10,737 nucleotides of DNA from Eubacteriales bacterium (GTDB lineage: Bacteria > Bacillota > Clostridia > Christensenellales > CAG-138): assembly GCA_030695285.1 (NCBI GenBank), contig JAUYTF010000232.1, positions 1-10,737 of the forward strand, read 5' to 3'. Below, piece by piece: positions 1-6,671 of this stretch. The notes beneath the pieces are model-generated. The model was not told where the DNA came from and searched no databases. It worked only from the letters and a program-made list of their open reading frames with translations. The stretch's first letter is position 1, and each line of letters starts with the position of its first letter. A program made the translations under genes and the position numbers.

Positions 1-421
1 CACGGAAGGTGTCCGCCGCCGCCAGCATGACGCGTCTGCCCTGCTCACGATAGCTGTTTGCAAGCTTACCGATGCTGGTCGTCTTTCCCACACCGTTGAC
101 GCCGACGATGAGCAGCACCGTAGCGCCCGCGTCAACCGAAAACGGCTTTTGCGTGGTGACGGCTTTGGCAATCACTCCCGCAAGCGCTTTTTTCGCGCCC
201 GCGCGGTCGGAGATCTTTTGTTCTTTGATAGTAACCTGTAGGTCGTCCAGCAGATGCTCGGTGACGGCGGCCCCCGCGTCCGCGAGGATCAGCGCTTCTT
301 CGAGCTCTTCATAAAACGCTTCGTTGATGCCGTCTTTGGAGGCAAAGAGTCGCGCGAGCAGCCCCGTGCGGGTCTTGCCCAACCCTGTTTTCCATTTTTG
401 GAACAATGGCTTTTTTTCCAT
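1..421 (-). CDS. ftsY: FtsY, signal recognition particle receptor GTPase (N-terminal part, cut by window edge)
   Basis: FtsY is the SRP receptor. It docks the Ffh-ribosome complex at the membrane and hydrolyses GTP to hand nascent membrane proteins to SecYEG. About 140 codons are visible, and the 3' end lies beyond base 1. The protein starts [20 protein letters not shown] and goes straight into the helical N domain, with no long acidic A domain, as in many Firmicutes. The G1 P-loop GVNGVGKTT is at residues 107-115, and the G2 region ending ADTFR is at the edge. I chose the ATG at 421 because an in-frame TAA lies only 3 bases upstream and an AAGGTG sits 6 bases before it. That ribosome-binding site lies inside the last of a set of 54-bp repeats that copy the first eight ftsY codons. 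The gene follows smc, a standard arrangement; ffh would be expected further downstream. Confidence 0.95.
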   Translation of the reverse strand, partial: MEKKPLFQKWKTGLGKTRTGLLARLFASKDGINEAFYEELEEALILADAGAAVTEHLLDDLQVTIKEQKISDRAGAKKALAGVIAKAVTTQKPFSVDAGATVLLIVGVNGVGKTTSIGKLANSYREQGRRVMLAAADTFR

Positions 422-424
422 GCA

Positions 425-475
425 TTACACCTTGAATTCTCTGTAACTATTTTGGAACAATGGTTTTTTCTCCAT
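425..475 (-). other. Possible leader mini-ORF 3 (16 codons), directly upstream of ftsY
   Basis: The ORF encodes [16 protein letters not shown], with ATG at 475 and TAA at 427-425. AAGGTG lies 6 bases before its start. Its own last sense codons, AAG GTG, form the ribosome-binding site of ftsY, and the ftsY ATG begins 3 bases after its stop. This is the geometry of translational coupling. The first eight residues are identical to those of FtsY; the codons differ only at synonymous positions (GAG/GAA and AAA/AAG). It could equally be an untranslated remnant of tandem duplication. Confidence 0.35.
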
Positions 476-478
476 GCA

Positions 479-583
479 TTACACCTTGAATTTTCTATAA
501 CTAGTTTGGAACAATGGTTTTTTCTCCATACATTTCACCTTGAATTCTCTGTAACTAGTTTGGAACAATGGTTTTTTCTCCAT
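479..583 (-). other. Possible leader mini-ORF 2 (34 codons, two fused repeat units)
   Basis: The ORF starts at the ATG at 583 and ends at TAA 481-479. An AAGGTG lies 6 bases before the ATG. In this copy the TAA that normally closes a unit is AAA, so two 18-codon units are fused: [18 protein letters not shown] followed by [16 protein letters not shown]. The stop is followed after 3 bases by the next ATG. The product is small, basic and not recognised. Whether it is translated is unknown; the ribosome-binding site and stop-start spacing would allow it. Confidence 0.3.
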
Positions 584-604
584 ACATTACACCTTGAATT
601 CTCT

Positions 605-664
605 CTAACTATTTTGGAACAATGGTTTCTTTCCCATATTTATTGATCCAATCGTTAAGATCAT
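605..664 (-). other. Possible leader mini-ORF 1 (10 or 19 codons) in the outermost repeat
   Basis: From the ATG at 637 this reads MGKKPLFQNS and stops at TAG (607-605). An in-frame upstream ATG at 664 would extend it to 19 residues. The unit has TAG where the other copies have TAC or TAT, so this copy ends early, 21 bases before the next ATG at 583. Neither ATG has a convincing Shine-Dalgarno, so translation is doubtful. I list it because it shares the frame and most of the eight-codon block with ftsY. Confidence 0.2.
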
Positions 665-697
665 TCGTCGCTTTTTCTTCTAATTGTTTTGGTAAAA

Positions 698-3600
698 TCA
701 GCTTGCCTGTTCCGGCACGGTGGTGATGCCGTTTTCGCCAAAGCGCGCGGAGACCACCTTGCTTACTCCCTTTTCCTCCATCGAAACACCGTAAAGCGTG
801 TCGCAGACCTCCATGCTCCCTTTTCGGTGCGTGATGAGGATGAACTGCGTCCCGTCGGAATAGCGCTTGACGTAGTCCGCAAAGCGAGAGACGTTCGCCT
901 CGTCCAGCGCGGACTCGATCTCGTCTAGCATGCAAAACGCGGGCGGCTTGAGCTTTAGCATCGCAAACAAGAGCGCGATAGCGGTCAGCGTGCGCTCGCC
1001 GCCGGAGAGCAGCGAAAGCAGCTGCAGCTTCTTGCCCGGCGGCTGGGCGATGATGTCTATGTCGCAGCCCAGCACATCGTTTTTGTCCGCGAGGCGGAGC
1101 TCGGCCTGTCCGCCGCCAAAAAGCTCGGCAAACGTGACGGAAAAATTCTCTTGAATCAGCGCAAACTGGCGCAGGAACACGGTTTCCATCGTGCCGGTGA
1201 GTTCGACGATCAGGGTCTCGAGATCCTGCTTTGCTTTGTGCAGGTCGTCGCATTGCGTGGCGAGCTCGCTGTGCCGCTCGAACACGCTCTTATATTCTTC
1301 GATAGAGCCCAGGCTGATGTCCCCTAGCCCCTTGATCTCCTGCTTGATCTCGCTCACCCGCGCGTTGCTCATGCCAACCGCGATCTCGCGCTTGAGCGCC
1401 GCCGCGTTTTCATAGGTGAGGTCGTATTCGTTCCAGATATGATCCTGCATCGCGCCGAGTTCCATCTCGAGCTTGCTTTGCGTCATCTCCTGCTTATGGA
1501 TGCGCTCGGCGAGGTCGCGCGAGCCCGTGAGCAGTTCTTCGCGCCGCGCGCGCTGCTCATAGAGCGCGGCGGATACGTTCGCACGTTCTTCCTCGAGTTT
1601 TCTCTGTGCTTCTTTTTCCACGGAGGTCAGCGCGCTGTCGTTTTCGATCTGCGCACGCATGCCGGCGAGATCCGCGTCGATTGCGGCAATATTCGCCTCA
1701 TTCTCCTGAGACTCGTGCTCCAGCGCGGTCAGGCGGAAGGTCAAGTCGCGGTGCTCTGAGACAAGGCGCTTCTGCTCGGCATAGACCGCGTCGCGCTCCT
1801 TGCTCAGCGCCATACGGCGCACCTTCTGCTCGGTGAGTTCGCCTGCAATGGTTTCGCGGTTTTTGCGCAGCTCGTAGAGCTCGCCCTGCGCGCGGGTCAC
1901 ATCCTCGCGCGTGCTTGCGTTGCCCTGCTCAATGTCGGTCTGCTGTTCGTCCGCGCTGGTACGTTCGCGCTCAACCTCGGCAAGGTTGTCGGTAAGCTGG
2001 AGCCGTTCGTCTGCAAGCGTCTGTTCGCTCTGCTCGCTGTGTTCCACATCCCGCCGGATGATGTCCAGCTGTTCCGCCTGCTTTGCCGCAGCGATTTCGC
2101 AGGCATGCACCGCGTCCCGGAAGGAATCCACCTGAATGTCGCAGCGGAGCACATCCTGCTCACCTTTGCGCAAGGAGGCTTTCTTGTCCTCCAGCGCGGC
2201 GTCGGCCTTCTTGAGCTTTTCGCGGAGCTCCTGCAGTTCCCGCTCGCGGCTGAGCAGGTTAAAGTTGTGCTTTTGTAGGCTGCCACCGCTCATGGAACCG
2301 CCGGTGCTGATGATGTCGCCTTCGAGAGTTGCGATGTGGAACGCACCGCGCGTGCGGCTCTTGAGCGCGATGCCCGCGTCGAGGTTCTTTACGATGATCG
2401 TGCGGCAGAGCAGATAGTCCATGACGTTTTTCACGTTATCGTCGCTGTCCACCAGCTCGTTGGCCATGCCGATGCAGCCGGGCACGTCTAAAAACGCCCG
2501 CTCGTCCCGCGTGATGCGCGTGGGGTTGAGCAGCGCCATAGGCAGCAGCGTCGCGCGGCCGTAATCCTTGGCGCGGAGGTATTCGATGACGTATTTCGCG
2601 TCCTCGGCGGTCGGGGTCACGATGTTTTGCAGCGTGCTGCCCAGCGCCATGGTCACGGCGATTTCGTATTCTTTCGGCACGCGGAGCAGCTCGGCTACAA
2701 CGCCGACGATGGCGCGGCCTAGCTTTGCGTCGTTGGGCGCATCCTTGAGTATGTTTTTTACGCTCGCGTAATAGCCCTCGCGCGAGCGCTGCATTTCGTC
2801 CAGCACGCGAAGGCGCGACTGAATCGATGGAATCCCCTGTTCGTCGCGCGAGATCTCCTCGCGCAGCGCGGTGAACGCGTCCAGCGTCTTTCTGCGGTTT
2901 TCAACCGAGCCGTCGAGGTCTTTTTTCGCCTGCTCCAGCCGCTGCGCTTCTTCGGCGTGCTGCTCCTGCGCGAGTTTGAGTTCTTCTAGCAAGCGTGCGG
3001 TCTCGTCCGCGCGGCGCTGCTCTTCGGCCTCTATGGCGACGAGCCGCTCGCCGATGGAGCTTTTCATCGTGTCAAAGCGTGCCGCGCTGGATTTGAAGTC
3101 CGACGCGCGGTTCATCGCCTCGATGATGCTGTTCTTCATCTCGTCGAGGGCTTCTTCGCGCGCAGTGATGTCCGTGTCAATCGCATTGAGGCGCGCTTCC
3201 GCTGATTCCATCTCCTTTTCGAGTAAGGCAAGCGCCGCCTGGCCGGACTCGTCAGCCTGCAATCCGGAGATCACCGCGCCAAGCTCGTCGATGCGCGCCT
3301 TGCTCTGCTCGCGCTCCTGCTCGATTCGTTTTTTTACGTTGAGCGCGTTTTCGCGGCGCTCGGCTAGCACATGGCTGGTGCCGACGCGCGTCTCCGCCTC
3401 TGAAACCAGCCCCATGAGCTTGTTTTGTTGCGCATTCAGCGCGGCATCCAGCGCCTTTAATTGTTCTTCCAGCGCGGCGCAGGTGGAAAGCAGCGCGGCT
3501 TCCCCGTTTTCTGCCAGATCGCGCTCCTCAGTCATCTGGCGCATGGTCTCGTTGATCTGCGTGAGCTTTTCGTGTACGCGGTCGTACTGATAGAGAAAGA

Positions 3601-4285
3601 GATTGACCTCCAGATCCTTCAGCTCGTCGCGCAGGCGCAAGTAGGCGCGCGCGGACGCGCTCTGCTGCTCTAGCGGAGCCAGTCTATCTGCGAGTTCTTT
3701 TAAGATATCCTCGATGCGCTCGAGGTTTTTTTCCGTGTTGTTGAGCTTTCGCTCCGCGTCCTCTTTGCGTACGCGGTAGCGCATCACGCCCGCAGCCTCC
3801 TCAAAGGCCGCGCGGCGATCCCCGCTCTTGTTGGAGAGGATCTCCTCGACCTTGCCCTGGCTGATGATGGAGTAGCCGTCCTTGCCGATGCCGGTGTCGC
3901 AAAAGAGATCGGAAATGTCGCGCAGGCGGCAGTTGTTGCGGTTGATGCAGTATTCGCTCTCGCCGGAGCGGTAGACGCGGCGCGTGATGGCAACCTCGGT
4001 AAACGGAATCTTCAAAAGCCCGTCGCTGTTGTCAAACGTCAACGTCACTTCGCTGTAAGCGAGCGCTTTTCTCAGCTGCGTGCCGTTGAAGATGACGTCC
4101 TCCATCTTACCGCCGCGCAGCGCTTTTGCGCTCTGTTCGCCGAGCACCCAGCGCACCGCGTCGGAGATATTGCTCTTTCCGCTGCCGTTGGGGCCGATGA
4201 TGGCGGTGACGCCCGTTCCAAATCGAATCTCGGTTTTGCGCGCAAAGGATTTAAAGCCGTTGAGCTCCAGCTTGGTCAGTCTCAT
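698..4285 (-). CDS. smc: Smc, chromosome condensation and segregation ATPase
   Basis: Smc is the ATPase of bacterial condensin (Smc-ScpA-ScpB). It organises and segregates the chromosome, loading at ParB/parS sites in characterised species. At 1195 residues it is full length. The Walker A GPNGSGKS is at residues 31-38. Long charged coiled coils of about 170-490 and 680-1000 flank a hinge of about 498-672, which ends with Gly-rich GGSMSGGS. The signature LSGGER begins at 1093. The Walker B CMLDEI is at about 1118-1123, and the ITHRKGSME switch region near 1152 completes the head. The start ATG overlaps the rnc stop as ATGA, which implies translational coupling. Downstream, base composition changes abruptly at the stop codon: the next 300 bases up to ftsY are AT-rich and partly repetitive. 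No terminator was seen between smc and ftsY. Confidence 0.98.
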   Translation of the reverse strand: MRLTKLELNGFKSFARKTEIRFGTGVTAIIGPNGSGKSNISDAVRWVLGEQSAKALRGGKMEDVIFNGTQLRKALAYSEVTLTFDNSDGLLKIPFTEVAITRRVYRSGESEYCINRNNCRLRDISDLFCDTGIGKDGYSIISQGKVEEILSNKSGDRRAAFEEAAGVMRYRVRKEDAERKLNNTEKNLERIEDILKELADRLAPLEQQSASARAYLRLRDELKDLEVNLFLYQYDRVHEKLTQINETMRQMTEERDLAENGEAALLSTCAALEEQLKALDAALNAQQNKLMGLVSEAETRVGTSHVLAERRENALNVKKRIEQEREQSKARIDELGAVISGLQADESGQAALALLEKEMESAEARLNAIDTDITAREEALDEMKNSIIEAMNRASDFKSSAARFDTMKSSIGERLVAIEAEEQRRADETARLLEELKLAQEQHAEEAQRLEQAKKDLDGSVENRRKTLDAFTALREEISRDEQGIPSIQSRLRVLDEMQRSREGYYASVKNILKDAPNDAKLGRAIVGVVAELLRVPKEYEIAVTMALGSTLQNIVTPTAEDAKYVIEYLRAKDYGRATLLPMALLNPTRITRDERAFLDVPGCIGMANELVDSDDNVKNVMDYLLCRTIIVKNLDAGIALKSRTRGAFHIATLEGDIISTGGSMSGGSLQKHNFNLLSRERELQELREKLKKADAALEDKKASLRKGEQDVLRCDIQVDSFRDAVHACEIAAAKQAEQLDIIRRDVEHSEQSEQTLADERLQLTDNLAEVERERTSADEQQTDIEQGNASTREDVTRAQGELYELRKNRETIAGELTEQKVRRMALSKERDAVYAEQKRLVSEHRDLTFRLTALEHESQENEANIAAIDADLAGMRAQIENDSALTSVEKEAQRKLEEERANVSAALYEQRARREELLTGSRDLAERIHKQEMTQSKLEMELGAMQDHIWNEYDLTYENAAALKREIAVGMSNARVSEIKQEIKGLGDISLGSIEEYKSVFERHSELATQCDDLHKAKQDLETLIVELTGTMETVFLRQFALIQENFSVTFAELFGGGQAELRLADKNDVLGCDIDIIAQPPGKKLQLLSLLSGGERTLTAIALLFAMLKLKPPAFCMLDEIESALDEANVSRFADYVKRYSDGTQFILITHRKGSMEVCDTLYGVSMEEKGVSKVVSARFGENGITTVPEQAS

Positions 4286-4995
4286 GCTTCTTCCTCCAGA
4301 ACGCCGAGGCGAATCAGGGCGGCTCTTGCCGCTTCCTGCCCCGCGCTCTGTTTATTTAAGCCCATGCCCTCGCCAACTGCCTCGCCGGAAAGGCGCACAC
4401 AGATGGTGAAGCGCTTCTGATGCTCCGGACCCGCCTCGTCCATGCATTCGTACTCAAGCATGCCGATGTGCCCTTTTTGCACGTGCTCCTGCAGGCGAGT
4501 TTTATAGTCTTTGTCGGTTTCGTCCACGCGCGCCTCTTCCAGCAGGCGAATCACGCGCTCTATGATTACGCGCCTCGCGTTGGTCAGTCCGCCGTCGAGA
4601 TAGATCGCGCCGAGGATTGCTTCTAGCGCGTCAGAGACGATAGAGGGCTTGTTCCGCCCTCCGGTGAGTTCTTCGCCGTTGCCGAGGCGCAGATATGCGG
4701 AGATGCCAAGCGATAGCGCCGCGCTATAGAGCGCGCGCTCGCAGACCAACCGCGCGCGGTGGCGCGTCATCGCGCCCTCCTGCAATTGCGGCTGCTGCAG
4801 ATATAGATGCTCGCTCACGCAAAGCTCCAGCACCGCGTCGCCAAGGAACTCGAGGCGCTCGTTGTGCGTTTGCCGCTTTCCGTCCCCTTTGACAAACGAG
4901 GTATGCGTCAGCGCCGTTTCCAGAAGGGAACGGTCGGCAAACCTGTACTCAAGGGTTTCCTCCAGCGTGGAGAGCGTGTCTTGCTGCTGCGCCAT
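4282..4995 (-). CDS. rnc: Ribonuclease III
   Basis: RNase III cuts double-stranded RNA, including pre-rRNA stems and structured mRNAs. The 237-residue protein has the family's usual length. The signature NERLEFLGDAVL is at residues 45-56, and the expected metal-binding residues are E46, E49, D53, D122 and E125. A double-stranded RNA-binding domain covers about residues 163-232 and ends with the KQSAGQEAA motif. The start ATG at 4995 is preceded by AAAGGA at a suitable distance. Its stop overlaps the smc start (ATGA). A terminator upstream closes the acpP transcript, and a TTGACA lies about 50 bases before the start codon, so rnc probably opens a rnc-smc-ftsY unit. The order rnc-smc-ftsY is widely conserved in Firmicutes. 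Confidence 0.98.
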   Translation of the reverse strand: MAQQQDTLSTLEETLEYRFADRSLLETALTHTSFVKGDGKRQTHNERLEFLGDAVLELCVSEHLYLQQPQLQEGAMTRHRARLVCERALYSAALSLGISAYLRLGNGEELTGGRNKPSIVSDALEAILGAIYLDGGLTNARRVIIERVIRLLEEARVDETDKDYKTRLQEHVQKGHIGMLEYECMDEAGPEHQKRFTICVRLSGEAVGEGMGLNKQSAGQEAARAALIRLGVLEEEA

Positions 4996-5023
4996 CCGGT
5001 CTTCCTTTGATCAGTGGATTTTG

Positions 5024-5052
5024 AGAATCAGGATAATACTATTATTTGTCAA
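5024..5052 (-). promoter_or_regulatory. Candidate promoter for rnc-smc-ftsY
   Basis: A perfect -35 TTGACA is at 5052-5047. The best 17-base-spaced -10 is GATTCT (5029-5024), which is poor. A better-looking TATTAT lies too close, inside the spacer. The spacer also contains a perfect palindrome, ATAATA-C-TATTAT (5033-5045 on the plus strand). The position just after the acpP terminator and 29-57 bases before the rnc start supports a promoter here, but the exact -10 is uncertain. Confidence 0.5.
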
Positions 5053-5102
5053 AATTCATAAAAAAACAAGCGCTGCATATGGGCTATCGCCAAACGCTTT
5101 AC

Positions 5103-5141
5103 AAAAAAACCCGCACCCTCTCTCAGCCTTCGGATGCGGGT
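5103..5141 (-). terminator. Rho-independent terminator after acpP
   Basis: On the minus strand ACCCGCA (5141-5135) pairs perfectly with TGCGGGT (5115-5109). Three further pairs (TCC with GGG, one wobble) extend the stem, which closes a 13-base loop. The stem is followed by a run of seven T ending at 5103. It lies about 20 bases after the acpP stop and separates acpP from rnc. Confidence 0.9.
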
Positions 5142-5162
5142 AAACAAGTTATGTGTTGTTGC

Positions 5163-5387
5163 TTATTTCTTCTCGAGGTAGCCCACGATGTCCGCGACGG
5201 TCTGCACCTTGGGAAGCTCCTCGTCCGGGATTTCGATGTTGAACTCCTGCTCGAGGTCCATGATGAGTTCTACGATGTCGAGCGAGTCAGCCTTGAGGTC
5301 GTCGATCAGGCGGCTGGTCATGGTGATGGTGCTAGCTTCGATATCCAGTTGCTTTGCGATAATATCTCGAACTTTTTCAAAAAACAT
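5163..5387 (-). CDS. acpP: Acyl carrier protein
   Basis: AcpP carries growing fatty acyl chains on a 4'-phosphopantetheine arm in type II fatty acid synthesis. It also supplies acyl-ACP to PlsX, encoded just upstream. The 74-residue acidic protein is of standard size. It has the canonical DSL motif with the attachment serine at Ser35 ([17 protein letters not shown]). The ATG at 5387 is preceded by AAAAGGAG at 8 bases. The gene has its own near-consensus promoter and its own terminator, so it can be expressed as a single-gene transcript. This suits a protein needed in much higher molar amounts than its neighbours. fabH, fabD and fabG, which lie between plsX and acpP in many Firmicutes, are absent here. 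Confidence 0.98.
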   Translation of the reverse strand: MFFEKVRDIIAKQLDIEASTITMTSRLIDDLKADSLDIVELIMDLEQEFNIEIPDEELPKVQTVADIVGYLEKK

Positions 5388-5436
5388 ATTTATAACTCCT
5401 TTTCAATGCGTTTTTCACACATCTCATTCGCGTAGT

Positions 5437-5465
5437 ATTCTATCGGAAACACGGGGTTCTGTCAA
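5437..5465 (-). promoter_or_regulatory. Sigma-A-type promoter of acpP
   Basis: The -35 TTGACA is at 5465-5460, the spacer is exactly 17 bases, and the -10 TAGAAT is at 5442-5437. The acpP start is about 50 bases downstream of the -10. The block CCGATAGAATACT around the -10 is nearly identical to that in the DUF177-rpmF promoter. Confidence 0.9.
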
Positions 5466-5492
5466 TGCTTGCTGCACATACGCCGGGCGCGC

Positions 5493-5514
5493 ACCCGCGC
5501 TGTGCTCTGCGGGT
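5493..5514 (-). other. Small hairpin after plsX, without a U-tract
   Basis: Just after the plsX stop, ACCCGC and GCGGGT can form a 6-bp GC-rich stem around a 10-base loop. No T-run follows, so it is not a classical intrinsic terminator. It could stabilise the plsX 3' end, or plsX transcripts may read through into acpP. Confidence 0.35.
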
Positions 5515-5517
5515 TTG

Positions 5518-6537
5518 TCACTCCGCCGCCTGTTCCTCTATGCCGAATTGCGCAATCTCTTCACCCAGCAGGCGCGTGACGTTCGAGGAGACGAGTTTTT
5601 CCGCCTGCAAAATTGCCGAGCGGAACGATTTTCCGTTGGAGCTGCCGTGCGCCTTGATCACGCCGCCGTTGACGCCGAGCAGGGGCGCGCCGCCGTATTC
5701 GGTGTGATCCAGCTTCTTTTTGAGTTGCTTGAACGCGGGCTTGCAGATGAGCGCGCCCATCTTGGTGCGAAGGCTCGACATCAGACTCTTTTTGAGCAGA
5801 TCCATGATCAGCCCCGCTGCGCCTTCGGTTCCCTTGAGTATGATGTTGCCGTCAAACCCGTCGCAGACGACCACGTCAAAATCTCCACTGAGCACATCGC
5901 GCCCTTCGCAGTTTCCTGTGAAGTTCACGGGCGCGGTCTTGAGCAGCTGATGCGCTTCTTTTGTGAGCTCGTTGCCCTTTTCCTCTTCCGCGCCGTTGTT
6001 GAGTAAGCCGATGCGCGGGTTGTTCACGCCGATGACGCTCTTCATGTAAGCAGACCCCATCAGCGCGAACTGCACGAGATAGTCGCTCTTGCAGTCGGTG
6101 TTTGCGCCGCAGTCTAAAAGCAGCATGCAGGCGTCCACCGTCGGCATTATCGTCGCGAGCGCGGGTCTCTTTACGCCCTTGAGTCGTTTGATGATGAGCG
6201 TGGCACCTGTGAGCAACGCGCCCGTGCTGCCCGCGGAGAGCACGCAGTCCGCGTCTCCCGCGGCGACGGCTTCCACCGCGCGCACCATGGAGGAATCCTT
6301 CTTTTTGCGGATGGCGAGCGTCGGCTGCTCGTCGCAGCTGATCACCTGCGTGGTGGAGACGACAGAAACACGCGCGTCTTTGACCCCGAGCGCATCAAGC
6401 CCGCTTTTGATGATGGTCTCCTCGCCGTAGAGCACGAGCTCCACGTCCTTCTTGAGTTCCGGCAATACGAGCTTGACCCCTTCCAGCACCGCCTGCGGCG
6501 CGTGGTCTCCGCCCATTGCATCGATGGCAATTCTCAT
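5518..6537 (-). CDS. plsX: PlsX, acyl-ACP:phosphate acyltransferase
   Basis: PlsX is a peripheral membrane enzyme. It converts acyl-ACP and phosphate to acyl-phosphate, which PlsY then uses to acylate glycerol-3-phosphate in the first step of phospholipid synthesis. The 339-residue length is normal. The N-terminal family motif MRIAIDAMGGDHAP is intact, as are SAGSTGALL (about residues 102-110), the LLDCGAN segment and the VCDGFDGNIILK segment. The ATG at 6537 follows GGGAG about 10 bases upstream. The gene has its own promoter and a leader of about 130 bases containing a perfect 7-bp hairpin near the ribosome-binding site. fapR, often found directly upstream of plsX in Bacillus, is absent, and I see no FapR-like operator. 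acpP, its substrate carrier, is the next gene. Confidence 0.98.
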   Translation of the reverse strand: MRIAIDAMGGDHAPQAVLEGVKLVLPELKKDVELVLYGEETIIKSGLDALGVKDARVSVVSTTQVISCDEQPTLAIRKKKDSSMVRAVEAVAAGDADCVLSAGSTGALLTGATLIIKRLKGVKRPALATIMPTVDACMLLLDCGANTDCKSDYLVQFALMGSAYMKSVIGVNNPRIGLLNNGAEEEKGNELTKEAHQLLKTAPVNFTGNCEGRDVLSGDFDVVVCDGFDGNIILKGTEGAAGLIMDLLKKSLMSSLRTKMGALICKPAFKQLKKKLDHTEYGGAPLLGVNGGVIKAHGSSNGKSFRSAILQAEKLVSSNVTRLLGEEIAQFGIEEQAAE

Positions 6538-6558
6538 ACTGTGTCTTCTCCCAATTCC

Positions 6559-6576
6559 GCGGCAATCTGTTGCCGC
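6559..6576 (-). promoter_or_regulatory. Hairpin in the plsX leader next to the ribosome-binding site
   Basis: GCGGCAA and TTGCCGC form a perfect 7-bp stem with a 4-base loop, a few bases upstream of the GGGAG of plsX. The position would let it influence ribosome access, but no regulator or alternative structure was identified. Confidence 0.4.
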
Positions 6577-6671
6577 TGTCCCAAACCATTTCCTTCACGC
6601 CGCATAAAAAGCGATGATGAGTTCGAATGATGAAATAGTTTGCTCTTATGCAGCGCATGCGTGATTGCAAC

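Larger units (their letters stand above)
396..637 (-). repeat. 54-bp tandem repeat array in the ftsY leader (4 full copies plus 1 partial)
   Basis: On the minus strand the units start at 637, 583, 529 and 475, exactly 54 bp apart. A fifth, partial copy is the start of ftsY itself (421 to about 396). By hand count, the copies at 583, 529 and 475 differ from each other at 3-4 of 54 positions; the outermost copy at 637 differs from the 475 copy at 5. Each unit contains ATGGAGAAAAAACC-type start codons, CATTGTTCCAAA, a GAATTC and an AAGGTG followed 6 bases later by the next ATG. Because 54 is 18 codons, all starts share the ftsY frame. There are no unique spacers, so this is not a CRISPR array. 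It is most simply a minisatellite amplified from the ftsY ribosome-binding site and start codons. Whether it regulates ftsY is inference. Confidence 0.95.

Noticed and set aside
419..583. TAA read as a sense codon, giving FtsY a long N-terminal 18-residue repeat extension
   Set aside because: TAA is used as a normal stop for acpP and divIVA in this window, and FtsY begins with a proper N-domain sequence at the last ATG.
396..637. CRISPR array
   Set aside because: The repeats are contiguous with no unique spacers, and there are no cas genes nearby.
254..646. Plus-strand frame with an 18-residue repeated peptide ([18 protein letters not shown] type)
   Set aside because: It is the antisense reading of the ftsY start and the 54-bp repeats. 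It has no ribosome-binding site and overlaps ftsY coding sequence. The repetition follows from the DNA repeat on the real strand.
609..1253. Minus-strand 214-codon frame overlapping the 3' end of smc
   Set aside because: Most of it is a shifted frame of smc with Arg/His/Ala-rich composition typical of GC-rich shadow frames. Only its last 30 codons, in the AT-rich island, are of interest, and these are reported separately.
5188..6006. 272-codon plus-strand frame across acpP and plsX
   Set aside because: It spans two genuine minus-strand genes and the acpP promoter; no domain seen.
6395..6589. Upstream ORF from the ATG at 6589 (after AAGGAA) overlapping the plsX start
   Set aside because: The AAGGAA sits almost against the ATG, too close for good initiation. 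The frame enters plsX out of phase and looks like a shadow.
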